In this document: in pieces, positions 17,832-27,599 of the stretch
Numbering within the stretch: the first letter of the stretch is position 1
Layout: every line of letters begins with the position of its first letter
Assembly: GCF_003264365.1 (NCBI RefSeq)
Contig: NZ_PYAK01000028.1
Span: 1-64,000 of the forward strand
Direction: 5' to 3'
Length of the DNA stretch: 64,000 nucleotides
Source: Micromonospora noduli
GTDB lineage: Bacteria > Actinomycetota > Actinomycetes > Mycobacteriales > Micromonosporaceae
Made by a program: the position numbers and the translations under genes
Notes under the pieces: generated by a model
Told to the model about the DNA's origin: nothing
The model's database searches: none
The model's input: the letters and a program-made list of their open reading frames with translations, nothing else

Positions 17832-18743
17832 ATGACCACCCCCGCGGCGTACCAGGTCTCCCACCTGGACGCCTTGGAAGCGGAGAGCATCTTCGTGATG
17901 CGCGAGGTGGTCGCCGAGATGGAACGCCCGGTGATGCTCTTCTCCGGTGGCAAGGACTCGATCGTCATGCTGCGGCTCGCGCAGAAGGCGTTCGCCCCGG
18001 CCAACGTCCCCTTCCCGGTCATGCACGTCGACACCGGGCACAACTTCCCCGAGGTCCTGGAATACCGCGACCAACGGGTCGCCGAGCTGGGGTTGCAACT
18101 CGTGGTGGCGAGCGTGCCGGAGGCCCTGGCCAGCGGCATGGTCCGGGAGTCCGGTGACGGCATGCGCAACCGCATCCAGACACCGGTGCTGCTGGACGCG
18201 GTGGAGAAGCACCGCTTCGACGCGCTGTTCGGTGGCGCCCGCCGGGACGAGGAGAAGGCGCGGGCGAAGGAGCGGGTGTTCAGCTTCCGCGACGAGTTCG
18301 GTCAGTGGGACCCGAAGAACCAGCGGCCGGAGCTGTGGTCGCTGTACAACGGCCGGCACCACCCAGGTGAGTCGATCCGGGTCTTCCCGCTGTCCAACTG
18401 GACCGAGCTGGACGTCTGGCACTACATCGCCCGGGAACGCATCCCGCTGCCGTCGATCTACTACGCGCACGAGCGCGAGGTGATCGAGCGGGACGGCATG
18501 TTCTACGCCGTCAACGAGTTCTTCCGCCCCCGCGCGGGCGAGGAGCGGTTCAAGGCGCAGGTGCGCTACCGCACCGTCGGCGACGCCTCCTGCACCGCCG
18601 CGGTCCGTTCCGACGCGGACACCGTGGAGAAGGTCATCGAGGAGGTGGCGGCCACCCGGATCACCGAGCGCGGCGCCACCCGTGGTGACGACCGGGTCAG
18701 TGAGGCCGCCATGGAGGACCGCAAGCGGGAGGGCTACTTCTGA
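17832..18743 (+). CDS. cysD: Sulfate adenylyltransferase subunit 2
   Basis: ATP-sulfurylase small subunit of the PP-loop (adenine nucleotide alpha hydrolase) superfamily, 303 aa; makes APS with CysN. The PP-loop is MLFSGGKDSIVM. GGARRDEEKARAKER and the FRPRAGEERFKAQVRYRTVG segment match the family. It overlaps cysN by one base (TGATG). The upstream gap has a TTGACA (17773-17778) but no clear -10. Confidence 0.97.
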   Translation: MTTPAAYQVSHLDALEAESIFVMREVVAEMERPVMLFSGGKDSIVMLRLAQKAFAPANVPFPVMHVDTGHNFPEVLEYRDQRVAELGLQLVVASVPEALASGMVRESGDGMRNRIQTPVLLDAVEKHRFDALFGGARRDEEKARAKERVFSFRDEFGQWDPKNQRPELWSLYNGRHHPGESIRVFPLSNWTELDVWHYIARERIPLPSIYYAHEREVIERDGMFYAVNEFFRPRAGEERFKAQVRYRTVGDASCTAAVRSDADTVEKVIEEVAATRITERGATRGDDRVSEAAMEDRKREGYF

Positions 18744-20071
18744 TGAGCACCGAGATCGTGGCGTCCGCGAATGCGGAGGCGCGGGCTGTTACCGGGGCCG
18801 GGCCGGAGGCCCGGCCGATGGACCTGCTGCGGTTCGCCACCGCCGGCAGTGTGGACGACGGGAAGTCGACCCTGATCGGGCGGCTGCTCTACGACACCAA
18901 GTCGCTCTTCACCGACCAGTTGGCCGCCGTGGAGGCGGTCAGCGCGGCCCGCGGTGACGAATACACCAACCTGGCGTTGCTCACCGACGGCCTGCGTGCC
19001 GAGCGGGAGCAGGGCATCACCATTGACGTGGCGTACCGGTACTTCGCCACCCCCCGGCGCAAGTTCATCATCGCCGACACGCCAGGCCACATCCAGTACA
19101 CCCGCAACATGGTCACCGGGGCATCGACCGCCGACCTGGCGTTGATCCTGGTCGACGCGCGCAAGGGCCTCGTCGAGCAGTCCCGCCGGCATGCGTTCCT
19201 CTGCTCCCTGCTGCGGGTGCCGCACCTGGTCCTCTGTGTCAACAAGATGGACCTGGTCGACTGGTCGCAGGAGGTCTACGAGCGGATCGCCGACGAGTTC
19301 ACCGCGTTCGCGGCGAAGCTCGACGTACCGGACCTGACCGTGGTGCCGGTCTCCGCTCTGCGCGGCGACAACATCGTCACCCGGTCGGACAACATGCCCT
19401 GGTACGAGGGCCCGTCGCTGCTGCACCACCTGGAGCGGGTGCACATCGCCAGCGACCGCAACCTGGTCGACGTCCGGTTCCCGGTCCAGTACGTGATCCG
19501 TCCGCAGTCCACCACGGTCACCGACTACCGCGGCTACGCCGGCCAGGTCGCCTCGGGCGTGCTGAAGCCGGGTGACGAGGTGATGGTGCTGCCCTCCGGC
19601 TTCACCAGCCGGATCGCCGCCGTGGAGACCGCCGACGGACCGGTCCCGGAGGCGTTCCCGCCGATGTCGGTGACGGTACGACTGGCCGACGAGATCGACA
19701 TCTCGCGAGGTGACCTGATCTGCCGGCCGAACAACGCGCCGGCGGTGGCCCAGGACATCGAGGCGATGGTCTGCTGGATGGACGAGACTGCTCCGCTACG
19801 GGTCGGCGGCCGGTACGCGATCAAGCACACCACCCGGTCGGCACGGGCGATCGTGCGCGGGCTGCACTACCGGCTGGACATCAACTCTCTGCACCGCGAC
19901 GAGTCCGCAGACGAACTGCGGCTCAACGAGATCGGCCGGGTGCGACTGCGCACGACGGTGCCGCTGCTGGCCGACGAGTACCGCCGTAATCGCACCACCG
20001 GCGGCTTCGTCATCATCGACGAGGCGACCAACCGCACGGTAGGTGCCGCCATGATCGTCGAAGCCAGCTAA
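18743..20071 (+). CDS. cysN: Sulfate adenylyltransferase subunit 1 (GTPase)
   Basis: EF-Tu-like GTPase that drives APS synthesis with CysD; 442 aa. G1 is GSVDDGKSTL, G3 is DTPGHIQYTRN and G4 is NKMDLVD. The beta-barrel domains follow. There is no fused CysC APS-kinase domain. The gene is translationally coupled to cysD, and a terminator follows at 20079. Confidence 0.97.
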   Translation: MSTEIVASANAEARAVTGAGPEARPMDLLRFATAGSVDDGKSTLIGRLLYDTKSLFTDQLAAVEAVSAARGDEYTNLALLTDGLRAEREQGITIDVAYRYFATPRRKFIIADTPGHIQYTRNMVTGASTADLALILVDARKGLVEQSRRHAFLCSLLRVPHLVLCVNKMDLVDWSQEVYERIADEFTAFAAKLDVPDLTVVPVSALRGDNIVTRSDNMPWYEGPSLLHHLERVHIASDRNLVDVRFPVQYVIRPQSTTVTDYRGYAGQVASGVLKPGDEVMVLPSGFTSRIAAVETADGPVPEAFPPMSVTVRLADEIDISRGDLICRPNNAPAVAQDIEAMVCWMDETAPLRVGGRYAIKHTTRSARAIVRGLHYRLDINSLHRDESADELRLNEIGRVRLRTTVPLLADEYRRNRTTGGFVIIDEATNRTVGAAMIVEAS

Positions 20072-20078
20072 CCCCAAC

Positions 20079-20117
20079 CCGCCGGCGGCGGCTCGCCGGT
20101 TTGCCCGCCGCCGGCGG
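20079..20117 (+). terminator. cysN terminator
   Basis: A 13-bp perfect GC stem (CCGCCGGCGGCGG at 20079-20091, its complement at 20105-20117) encloses a 13-nt loop, 7 nt after the cysN stop. Confidence 0.7.
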
Positions 20118-20163
20118 CTCGGCCGCCCGCCCCGCGCCCGCGCGCAAGATCGCGCTCGATCCA

Positions 20164-20203
20164 GGATGTAGTGGCCTCGCCCGTTGACGAGGCCACTACA
20201 TCC
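20164..20203. repeat. Perfect 16-bp hairpin, 8-nt loop
   Basis: GGATGTAGTGGCCTCG at 20164-20179 is exactly repeated inverted at 20188-20203 around CCCGTTGA. It lies in the 390-nt gene-free region between cysN and galK. A second terminator for the convergent galK gene, or a member of an interspersed hairpin family, are both possible. Confidence 0.8.
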
Positions 20204-20234
20204 ATGAACAAGCACGATCTCCATCGCCGTCTGC

Positions 20235-20334
20235 GCCCGGCCCTCGGCCCACGCCCGGCCCTCGGCCCACGCCCGGCCCTCGGCCCACGCCCGGCCCTCG
20301 GCCCACGCCCGGCCCTCGGCCCTCGCCCGGCCCC
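20235..20334. repeat. 18-bp tandem repeat, about 5.5 copies
   Basis: The unit GCCCGGCCCTCGGCCCAC occurs four times exactly from 20235 to 20306, once with the last codon changed to CTC (20307-20324), then partially to 20334. The unit is a multiple of three and is open in several frames (RPALGP on the plus strand, Arg/Ala/Gly-rich on the minus strand), but neither frame has gene-like starts or context. It is not a CRISPR: there are no spacers. Confidence 0.95.
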
Positions 20335-20354
20335 GCCGGCTCCCGGCCCCTGAC

Positions 20355-20416
20355 CGGTGATCAAGGGGTTTGCGTCAGGATTCGGGCTCGAGTTGACGCA
20401 AACCCCTTGATCACCG
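20355..20416. repeat. Perfect 23-bp hairpin before galK
   Basis: Positions 20355-20377 pair exactly with 20394-20416 around a 16-nt loop (20378-20393). The arm contains GATCAAGGGGTTTGCG. It lies 45 nt beyond the 3' end of galK (minus strand) and is a candidate galK terminator, but is much longer and less GC-rich than the other terminators here. Confidence 0.85.
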
Positions 20417-20461
20417 CAGGGGTGGGGTGGGCGGTGGGGTGGGCGGTGGGTGGGGTGGGGG

Positions 20462-21631
20462 TTAGGGCAGGCGGGTGGCGCCGGGGGAGGGGAGGACCGT
20501 CACGGTGCCGGGGGCGGTGAAACCCCGTTGCGCGTACGCGTCGGTCACGGCGGCGGCTACCGCGTCGGCACGGTCGGCCTCGATCAGCGCGAGCACGCAG
20601 CCGCCGAAGCCGCCGCCGGTCATCCGGGCACCCAGCGCACCGGCCGCCAACGCCGCCTCGACCGCCGTGTCGATCTCCGGCACGGTGATCTCGAAGTCGT
20701 CGCGCATCGAGACGTGGGAGGCCGTCAGAAGCGGGCCGATGTCGCGGACCCGGGCGGCGCGGAGCAGCGCCACCGTGTCCAGTACGCGCTGGTCCTCGGT
20801 CACCACGTGCCGGACCCGTCGCCGGGTCTCCTCGTCGTCGAGCCGCGCCAATGCGGCGTCGAGCTGGTCGACGCCCACGTCGCGCAGGGCGGCAACGCCG
20901 AGCGCACTGGCCCCGGCCTCGCAGGAGCGGCGGCGGGCCGCGTACTCCCCGTCGGCGTGGCGGTGCGGTGCCCGGCTGTCGATGACCAGCACCGCCAGCC
21001 CGTCGGCGTCCAGGTCGAACGGGATGTGCTCGACCGACTCGTCGCGGCAGTCCAGGAAAAGGGCGTGCCCAGCGCGGCAGCGGATGGCCGCGGACTGGTC
21101 CATGATCCCGGTCGGCGCGCCCACGTAGACGTTCTCCGCCCGTTGCGCCAGCCGGGGTTGCAGTTCCGGGGCGAGCTCCAGCTCGCCGAGGTCGAGCAGG
21201 GCAGCAAGCACGGCCGACTCCAGCGCGGCCGAGGAGGAGAGCCCGGCGCCCAGCGGCACGTCGGAGGCGATCGCCAGCCGGGCACCCGGCACCGGGTGAC
21301 CGGCCTCGCGCAGCGCCCAGACCACACCCGCGACGTACGCGCCCCAACCGGTGACCCGACCCGGCTCGGCGACGTCGTCCGCGCCGAAGGTGATCGCCTC
21401 GCCGGAGAGCTCGGACCAGGCCGTCCAGTGCTCCCCGTCCTGCCGGTCGGCCGCGACGACGGTACGCATCGGCAGCGCGAAAGGCAGCACGAAGCCTTCG
21501 TTGTAGTCGGTGTGCTCACCGATCAGGTTGACCCGTCCAGGGGCCGCCCAGCGGCCGGAGGCCTCGGCGCCGAACTGCGCGGAGAAGCCGGCCGCAGCCC
21601 GCTCGGCGACGTCACTGCTCGGGTGGGTCAT
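20462..21631 (-). CDS. galK: Galactokinase
   Basis: GHMP kinase of 389 aa that phosphorylates galactose at C1. The galactokinase signature GRVNLIGEHTDYNEGFVLPFA lies near the N-terminus. The ATP loop is PLGAGLSSSAALE, and the C-terminal motif is MTGGGFGGC. The ATG at 21631 overlaps the galE stop by 4 bp, so the genes are coupled. No galT is present beside them. Confidence 0.96.
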   Translation of the reverse strand: MTHPSSDVAERAAAGFSAQFGAEASGRWAAPGRVNLIGEHTDYNEGFVLPFALPMRTVVAADRQDGEHWTAWSELSGEAITFGADDVAEPGRVTGWGAYVAGVVWALREAGHPVPGARLAIASDVPLGAGLSSSAALESAVLAALLDLGELELAPELQPRLAQRAENVYVGAPTGIMDQSAAIRCRAGHALFLDCRDESVEHIPFDLDADGLAVLVIDSRAPHRHADGEYAARRRSCEAGASALGVAALRDVGVDQLDAALARLDDEETRRRVRHVVTEDQRVLDTVALLRAARVRDIGPLLTASHVSMRDDFEITVPEIDTAVEAALAAGALGARMTGGGFGGCVLALIEADRADAVAAAVTDAYAQRGFTAPGTVTVLPSPGATRLP

Positions 21632-22611
21632 GACTGCCCCAGGATGTGCGTGCGGTAGAACGCCCAGGCATCCCCGACCATGTCGTGCAGGGTCGGCTTC
21701 TGCGGCACCCAGCCCAGCTCCTCGCGGGCCAGCGCGGAGGACGCGACCAACTCGGCCGGGTCGCCCTCGCGGCGCGGCGCGACCTCGACGGGCAGTTGGT
21801 GCCCGGTGACCTCGCGGACCACGTCGACGACCTGCCGGTTGGTGAAGCCGTTGCCGTTGCCCAGGTTGTAGATGCGGTGCTGGCCGCCGGTGGCCGCGCC
21901 CAGCGCCAGCAGATGCGCGCGGGCCAGGTCGGCGACGTGGATGTAGTCGCGGACGCAGGTGCCGTCCACTGTGGGGTAGTCGTCCCCGAAGAGCTGGAGC
22001 TTCTCGCGCCGGCCGGCGGCGACCTCCAGCGCGATCGGGATCAGGTGCGTCTCCGGGTCGTGCCGCTCGCCGAGCGTGATGTCGCCGTCGAGGTGGGCGC
22101 CGGCCACGTTGAAGTAGCGCAGCGACACGGCGGCCAGCCCGTGCGCGATCGCCTCGGAGGTGAGTGCCATGTCGACGGCGAGTTTGGTGGCGCCGTACGT
22201 GTTGGTGGGTGCCTTGACCGCGTTTTCGGTGATGGGCAGCTCGGTGGGGTTGCCGTAGACGGCGGCGGTGGAGGAGAAGACCATCCGGGGCACCCCGGCG
22301 GCCCGGACCGCGTCGATCAGCGCGAGCGTGCCGATGGTGTTGTTGTGCCAGTACAGCTCCGGCTTGACCATCGACTCGCCGGCGGCGATCAGGGCGGCGA
22401 AGTGCAGCACTCCGTCGAACCCGGCGTCCGCGGTGATGACCTGGGCGGCGTCGTGGATGGACGCCTCCACGTGGGTGGCGTCCGGGGCGAGGGCCTCGCG
22501 GTGGCCGGTGCGCAGGTCGTCCAGGATGACCACCTGGTGACCCGCGTCGAGCAGCATCCGGGTCACCACGCTCCCGATGAAGCCGGCGCCCCCGGTGACG
22601 AGCAGTTTCAC
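21628..22611 (-). CDS. galE: UDP-glucose 4-epimerase
   Basis: Short-chain dehydrogenase-type epimerase of 327 aa that interconverts UDP-galactose and UDP-glucose. The NAD loop GGAGFIGS is at residues 7-14. SSTAAVYG and the catalytic YGATK (Tyr-x-x-x-Lys) follow, with the substrate loop near NVAGA. It is the first gene of galE-galK. The 195-nt upstream gap, shared with the divergent CorC-like gene, has an AT-rich patch (about 22708-22735) unusual for this region, a likely promoter or regulator site. Confidence 0.96.
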   Translation of the reverse strand: MKLLVTGGAGFIGSVVTRMLLDAGHQVVILDDLRTGHREALAPDATHVEASIHDAAQVITADAGFDGVLHFAALIAAGESMVKPELYWHNNTIGTLALIDAVRAAGVPRMVFSSTAAVYGNPTELPITENAVKAPTNTYGATKLAVDMALTSEAIAHGLAAVSLRYFNVAGAHLDGDITLGERHDPETHLIPIALEVAAGRREKLQLFGDDYPTVDGTCVRDYIHVADLARAHLLALGAATGGQHRIYNLGNGNGFTNRQVVDVVREVTGHQLPVEVAPRREGDPAELVASSALAREELGWVPQKPTLHDMVGDAWAFYRTHILGQS

Positions 22612-22806
22612 GTCGTTGCCTCCTGCCTGGCCCGCCCGGGACGTGGCCCTTCGGTGATCACACTAGGGCGGTGGCCGGCGCTCTCGCCGTTGCCACCGTC
22701 AACCCCATTCCATCATAATCTCTCATGATTAAACAGAGCCGAACATCTCTCCGCCGCTCCGCGTGATCCCCGGTGCGGTGGGCCCACGGTGTCTACCATC
22801 TCTGTC

Positions 22807-24000
22807 ATGCGGGAAGCGGCCCGTACCGGGCTCCGGCGACACGCGCGGGCACACCCCCGCCGCGACCCTGGCCCGCTCGCCCGGGCCGTCGCCCGGGTGC
22901 TGGTGCGCGCCGCGGATGGCGCCACCCGACTCGTCACCGATCTGCTCGGGACCGGTCCGACGGCCGGCCGGGAGCACATCTCCGAGGCCGATCTGCGGGA
23001 CCTGGTCGCGGCGAACACTGTGCTCGACCCGGACGAGCGTCGGATCATCGACGAGGTCCTGGTGGCCGGTGCCAGTCTGATCCGCGAGGTGATGATGCCG
23101 CGCACCGAGGTGGTCTTCCTCCCGGCGCGGCTGACCATCGTCGAAGCCGCCCGACTGGTCCGCGCCGAAACGCACACCCGTTACCCGGTCACCGACGGCA
23201 CGCACGACGACGTGGTCGGCTTCGTGCACCTCCGTGACGTACTGCTGCGCCCGGACGCCGACCCGTGCGTCACCGTCGGCGAGTTGGCCCGGGAGGTGAA
23301 GCGGCTCCCGGGCAGCAAACGGGTGCTCGCCGCGCTGACCGAGATGCGCCGGGAGGGTCAGCACCTCGCGGTGGTGGTCGACGAGTACGGCGGCACGGCC
23401 GGGATCGTCACCCTGGAGGACCTCATCGAGGAGTTGATCGGCGAGATCCACGACGAGTACGACGCCACCCCAGACCCGGTGCACGCCGGCCTGCCCGCCG
23501 TGGTGGACGGCCGCCTCAACCTCGCTGACTTCGCCGAGCGGACCGGGGTGGCACTACCCGCCGGACCTTACGAGACGGTGGGCGGGTTCGTCATGGCCGC
23601 GCTGGGCCGGCTCCCGGTGACCGGCGACGAGGTGCCGGTGCCGGGTGAGCCCGCCGAGGTGGGCGCGCCCGATCCGCCCGAGCTGCCGGCGGGCTGGCTG
23701 CTGCGGGTGCTCACGTTGGACGGCCGCCGGGTGGCCCAGATCGCCGTCTCCGCCGTCCGCACCGAGCAGCGCCGCGAGCAGAGCACCGAGCCGGACCGCG
23801 AGCAGAGCACCGGGCGGCGCCGCGAGTACGACGCCGCGTCGGCCTCGGCGGGCGGTGGCCCCGAGCCTGCCCGGGAGGCGATGGCGGGGCAGCACCGCCG
23901 GGTCGCGGTCGGGCCGACGCGCCGGGTCGGCGCGGGCGAAGCAGGCGAGGTCAGCACCCCGGCACCGGCGGGCCGGAGCCGACCCGCCGGCCCGTCATGA
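22807..24000 (+). CDS. CorC/HlyC-type CBS-pair protein lacking the DUF21 membrane domain
   Basis: 397 aa. The usual order in this family is DUF21 membrane domain, CBS pair, CorC_HlyC. Here the N-terminal 60 residues are basic and soluble, and the protein begins at the linker REHISEADLRDLVAA, followed by MMPRTEVVFLP and the CBS pair with TRYPVTDG and VVVDEYGGTAGIVTLEDL. The CorC_HlyC domain follows (VDGRLNLADFAERTG to about residue 310). The last 80 or so residues are disordered and rich in Arg/Glu/Ala. ATG 22807 is preceded at 8 nt by TACCAT, suggesting a leaderless mRNA. A role in ion homeostasis is family-based inference. Confidence 0.85.
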   Translation: MREAARTGLRRHARAHPRRDPGPLARAVARVLVRAADGATRLVTDLLGTGPTAGREHISEADLRDLVAANTVLDPDERRIIDEVLVAGASLIREVMMPRTEVVFLPARLTIVEAARLVRAETHTRYPVTDGTHDDVVGFVHLRDVLLRPDADPCVTVGELAREVKRLPGSKRVLAALTEMRREGQHLAVVVDEYGGTAGIVTLEDLIEELIGEIHDEYDATPDPVHAGLPAVVDGRLNLADFAERTGVALPAGPYETVGGFVMAALGRLPVTGDEVPVPGEPAEVGAPDPPELPAGWLLRVLTLDGRRVAQIAVSAVRTEQRREQSTEPDREQSTGRRREYDAASASAGGGPEPAREAMAGQHRRVAVGPTRRVGAGEAGEVSTPAPAGRSRPAGPS

Positions 24001-24033
24001 CGGACCGGGTTGCTTGCTGACAGAATTATCGCC

Positions 24034-25059
<1,026 letters not shown>

Positions 25060-25108
25060 CTCCGCGGTACAGGTGGACGGCTCGGTGGTCGGAGGGGCGG
25101 CGCGAAGC

Positions 25109-25654
25109 GTGGATCGCAGTGGCGGGATGCCGCCGACCGGCGACACCATCCAGATCGGCATCGCGGTGGACATCCCCGAGCCGTGGGGTGCCCTGCTCAC
25201 CCGGCGGCGGGTCGAGGCCGGTGATCCGCTGGCGGTGCCCGCGCACGTGACGTTGCTCGGGCCCACCGAGATCCGGACGGCCAACCTGCCGGCGGTCGAG
25301 CGGCACCTGGCCGCCGTCGCCGCCGCGCACCTGCCGTTCACGCTGCACCTGCGGGGCACCGGCACGTTCCGTCCGGTCACCCAGGTGGTGTTCGTCGCGG
25401 TGGCCGCCGGGATCAGTGAGTGCGAACTGCTGGCCGCGGCCATCGCCGCGGCGCCGGGCCTGCACCGCGAGCTTCGGTTCCCGTACCATCCGCACGTCAC
25501 AGTGGCTCAGGACGTGGCGCCGGAGGCTCTGGACAAGGTGTACGAGGATCTGGCCGACTTCTCCGCGATGTTCGAGGTCGACGGGTTCACCCTCTTCTCG
25601 CACAGCGGGCAGGCCAGGTGGCAGCCGCGTCGGGACTTCCGCCTCGGCAACTGA
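25109..25654 (+). CDS. 2'-5' RNA ligase family (2H phosphoesterase) protein
   Basis: 181 aa with the two HxT motifs of the 2H superfamily: HVTLLGPTE around residue 47 and HVTVAQDV around residue 130. Members act on cyclic phosphodiesters or 2'-5' bonds in RNA; the substrate here is unknown. The GTG at 25109 is chosen because GGAGGGG lies about 10 nt upstream; an ATG at 25127 is the alternative. It lies 49 nt after trpS. Confidence 0.85.
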   Translation: MDRSGGMPPTGDTIQIGIAVDIPEPWGALLTRRRVEAGDPLAVPAHVTLLGPTEIRTANLPAVERHLAAVAAAHLPFTLHLRGTGTFRPVTQVVFVAVAAGISECELLAAAIAAAPGLHRELRFPYHPHVTVAQDVAPEALDKVYEDLADFSAMFEVDGFTLFSHSGQARWQPRRDFRLGN

Positions 25655-25763
25655 AGCGCCGGCAACCGAACCGCCAGCACCTGAAGCATCGGCGACGCGC
25701 CGGCCGGCGAGCATCGGGAGCCGGTTGCCACTACAGCGGTGGGAGATCGGCGAGGATGATCGC

Positions 25764-26690
25764 GTGAACGTGATCGGCCGGATCGAGGCGGGCATCGACC
25801 GCTGGGTGAGCGCCGCGCGCCACCGGTCGGGGCTCTTCGATCATGTGTGGCGGGCCGGGGTGCTGTACGGCGAGGTGCTGGCCGGCCGACTGGCAGCCGC
25901 CATCGCCTACTACGGTTTCTTCGCCGTGTTCGCCCTCGCCCTGGTCGCGTTCTCCATCTTCGGGGCGATCCTGGAGGACAACGACGAGGTCAGCGCGGCG
26001 GCGGCCGACTTCCTCAAGGAGAATCTGCCGTTCCTGGACGCCGAGCAGATCGCCAACTCCAGCGGCACTGTCGGTGTGGTCGGCCTGGTCATCCTGGTCT
26101 TCACCGGGATCGGTTGGGTCGAGGCCATCCGGTCCTCGCAGCGGTTGATGTACCAGCTCAACCAGCAGCCGGGCAATCTGGTGGTGCGGCGGCTCGTAGA
26201 CCTGGGCGTGATGATCGGCGTCTTCGTGCTGCTCGGCGTCTCGGTCGCGGCGGTGGACGCCTTGGAGTCGCTGCTGCGTTTCCTGCTGCGTAGCACCGGG
26301 TCGGTGGGTCTGACCACCATCAGCGCGGTGCTCAGCGTGCTGGTCAACACCGTGCTCGCCACCGCGTTGCTGCTGGCCGTGCCCCGGCTGCGGATGAGCC
26401 GGTCCCGGCTGCGCCCGGTGGTGGTGCTGGTGGCGGTCGGCATCACGCTGCTGAACACCGTTGGGCGGTACTACGTGGTGCGGACCGAGCGGAACCCGGC
26501 GTACACAGTGGTGGCCGGCGCCGTCGGTCTACTGCTCTACCTCTACCTGCTCAACCAGTTGGTGCTGTTCGGCGCGGCGCTCCTGGCGACCAGCACCAAC
26601 GGCCGAGTGGTGGACCTGGCGGAGACCCCCGCCGCACCGAAGGATGTCGACGAGGGCATCGACCCCGGTACGCCGGGCGGTGCGGGCTGA
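25764..26690 (+). CDS. YihY/UPF0761 family inner membrane protein
   Basis: 308 aa polytopic membrane protein of the YihY (formerly RNase BN) family. Six hydrophobic segments are evident, beginning at AAAIAYYGFFAVFALALVAF. LAAAIAYYGFFAVF matches the conserved first helix. The cytoplasmic C-terminus is short and acidic. Its function is not established in the family. GTG 25764 has a GAGG site. The stop overlaps the GntR start (TGATG), so the two are coupled. Confidence 0.9.
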   Translation: MNVIGRIEAGIDRWVSAARHRSGLFDHVWRAGVLYGEVLAGRLAAAIAYYGFFAVFALALVAFSIFGAILEDNDEVSAAAADFLKENLPFLDAEQIANSSGTVGVVGLVILVFTGIGWVEAIRSSQRLMYQLNQQPGNLVVRRLVDLGVMIGVFVLLGVSVAAVDALESLLRFLLRSTGSVGLTTISAVLSVLVNTVLATALLLAVPRLRMSRSRLRPVVVLVAVGITLLNTVGRYYVVRTERNPAYTVVAGAVGLLLYLYLLNQLVLFGAALLATSTNGRVVDLAETPAAPKDVDEGIDPGTPGGAG

Positions 26691-27076
26691 TGACGGAAGG
26701 CGCGCAGGTGCTGATCTCGGTCGACCAGGACTCGTCGGTACCCCCGTACGAGCAGGTGCGCGTGCAGCTCGCCGAGCTGATCGGCGACGGCCGGTTGCCG
26801 GTGGGCAGCCGACTGCCCACCGTCCGGCAGCTCGCTGCCGACCTGCGATTGGCCGCGAACACGGTGGCCCGCGCGTACCGGGAGCTGGAGACGGCCGGGC
26901 TGCTGGAGACCCGGGGGCGCAACGGCACCTTCGTCGCTCCCGGGCGGGACGACGCCGTCGACCGGTTGCAGCGGGCGGCAGCCGGCTACGCGGCGGAGGC
27001 GGCCCGGCTCGGCGTGCCGCCGGCCACCGCGCTCGCCCTGGTCCGCGCCGCCCTGGACGCGGTCCGCCCCGGCTGA
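26690..27076 (+). CDS. GntR family regulator, short (YtrA-like) form
   Basis: 128 aa. A winged helix occupies most of the protein (YEQVRVQLAELIGDGRLPVGSRLPTVRQ, then NTVARAYRELETAGLLETRG). Only about 50 residues of C-terminal helical dimerisation region follow, as in the YtrA subfamily, which usually regulates transporters. Its 1-bp overlap with the YihY-type gene suggests joint expression. Confidence 0.92.
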   Translation: MTEGAQVLISVDQDSSVPPYEQVRVQLAELIGDGRLPVGSRLPTVRQLAADLRLAANTVARAYRELETAGLLETRGRNGTFVAPGRDDAVDRLQRAAAGYAAEAARLGVPPATALALVRAALDAVRPG

Positions 27077-27118
27077 CCGGCCGCCGATCGACAGTCAGAC
27101 GGGCGATAACTGAGCAGA

Positions 27119-27595
27119 ATGGCGTCGTCGCTCGCGTTCGCGGACCATGATGAGCCGGTGGGCGCACTCATGACACTGGACCTGCCGGCGGACTCACCGC
27201 TCCTCGGCCTGCCATGGATCATCACTTTCGGTCCGCTCGGTGATCTCGACGAGTGGGAGCCGGTGGTCTGCGGGCCGTACGAGCGACCGCACGCGTTGGC
27301 CCTGGCCGAGGCGGTGGTGGCCGAGGAGCAGCTGATGGCCGTGGTGGAGCCGCTGCTGCCGGCGCTGTCCGCCGACGAGATCCGCAGCGAGATCGCCGCC
27401 GCGCAGGTTGCCGCCGAGGACGAGGCCCGCCAGGTGGAGGGCGCCGACCTGTACGGGGACTTCGAGGACGTGATCGACGAGGAGCTGGACGCGGCAGCCG
27501 ACGAGGCCGGCCACGGTGAGCCCGCCGAACCGCCGGACGAGGCCGAGGTACGCGCCGGCTTCACCCGGATCGCGGCGTTGCTCACCGCGAAGTGA
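27119..27595 (+). CDS. Conserved hypothetical acidic protein
   Basis: Not recognised; up to 158 aa. The start is uncertain: ATG 27119, GTG 27160 or ATG 27170 are all in frame. The body is helical and acidic (ADEIRSEIAAAQVAAEDEARQ), with a hydrophobic start LGLPWIITFGPLGDLDEWEPVVCGPY. It converges on the VOC gene with a 4-nt gap. Confidence 0.65.
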   Translation: MASSLAFADHDEPVGALMTLDLPADSPLLGLPWIITFGPLGDLDEWEPVVCGPYERPHALALAEAVVAEEQLMAVVEPLLPALSADEIRSEIAAAQVAAEDEARQVEGADLYGDFEDVIDEELDAAADEAGHGEPAEPPDEAEVRAGFTRIAALLTAK

Positions 27596-27599
27596 GACG

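Noticed and set aside
20235..20334. Possible CRISPR array
   Set aside because: The repeats are contiguous 18-mers without spacers, and no cas genes are in the window.
20171..20353. Small plus-strand frame with RPALGP repeats
   Set aside because: It consists of a hairpin plus the 18-bp tandem repeat, without a ribosome-binding site or family similarity; treated as repeat DNA.
22700..22740. AT-rich patch with short TCAT/ATGA repeats as a specific operator
   Set aside because: The low GC is real, but the dyad is short and imperfect; mentioned only as a likely promoter region of galE.
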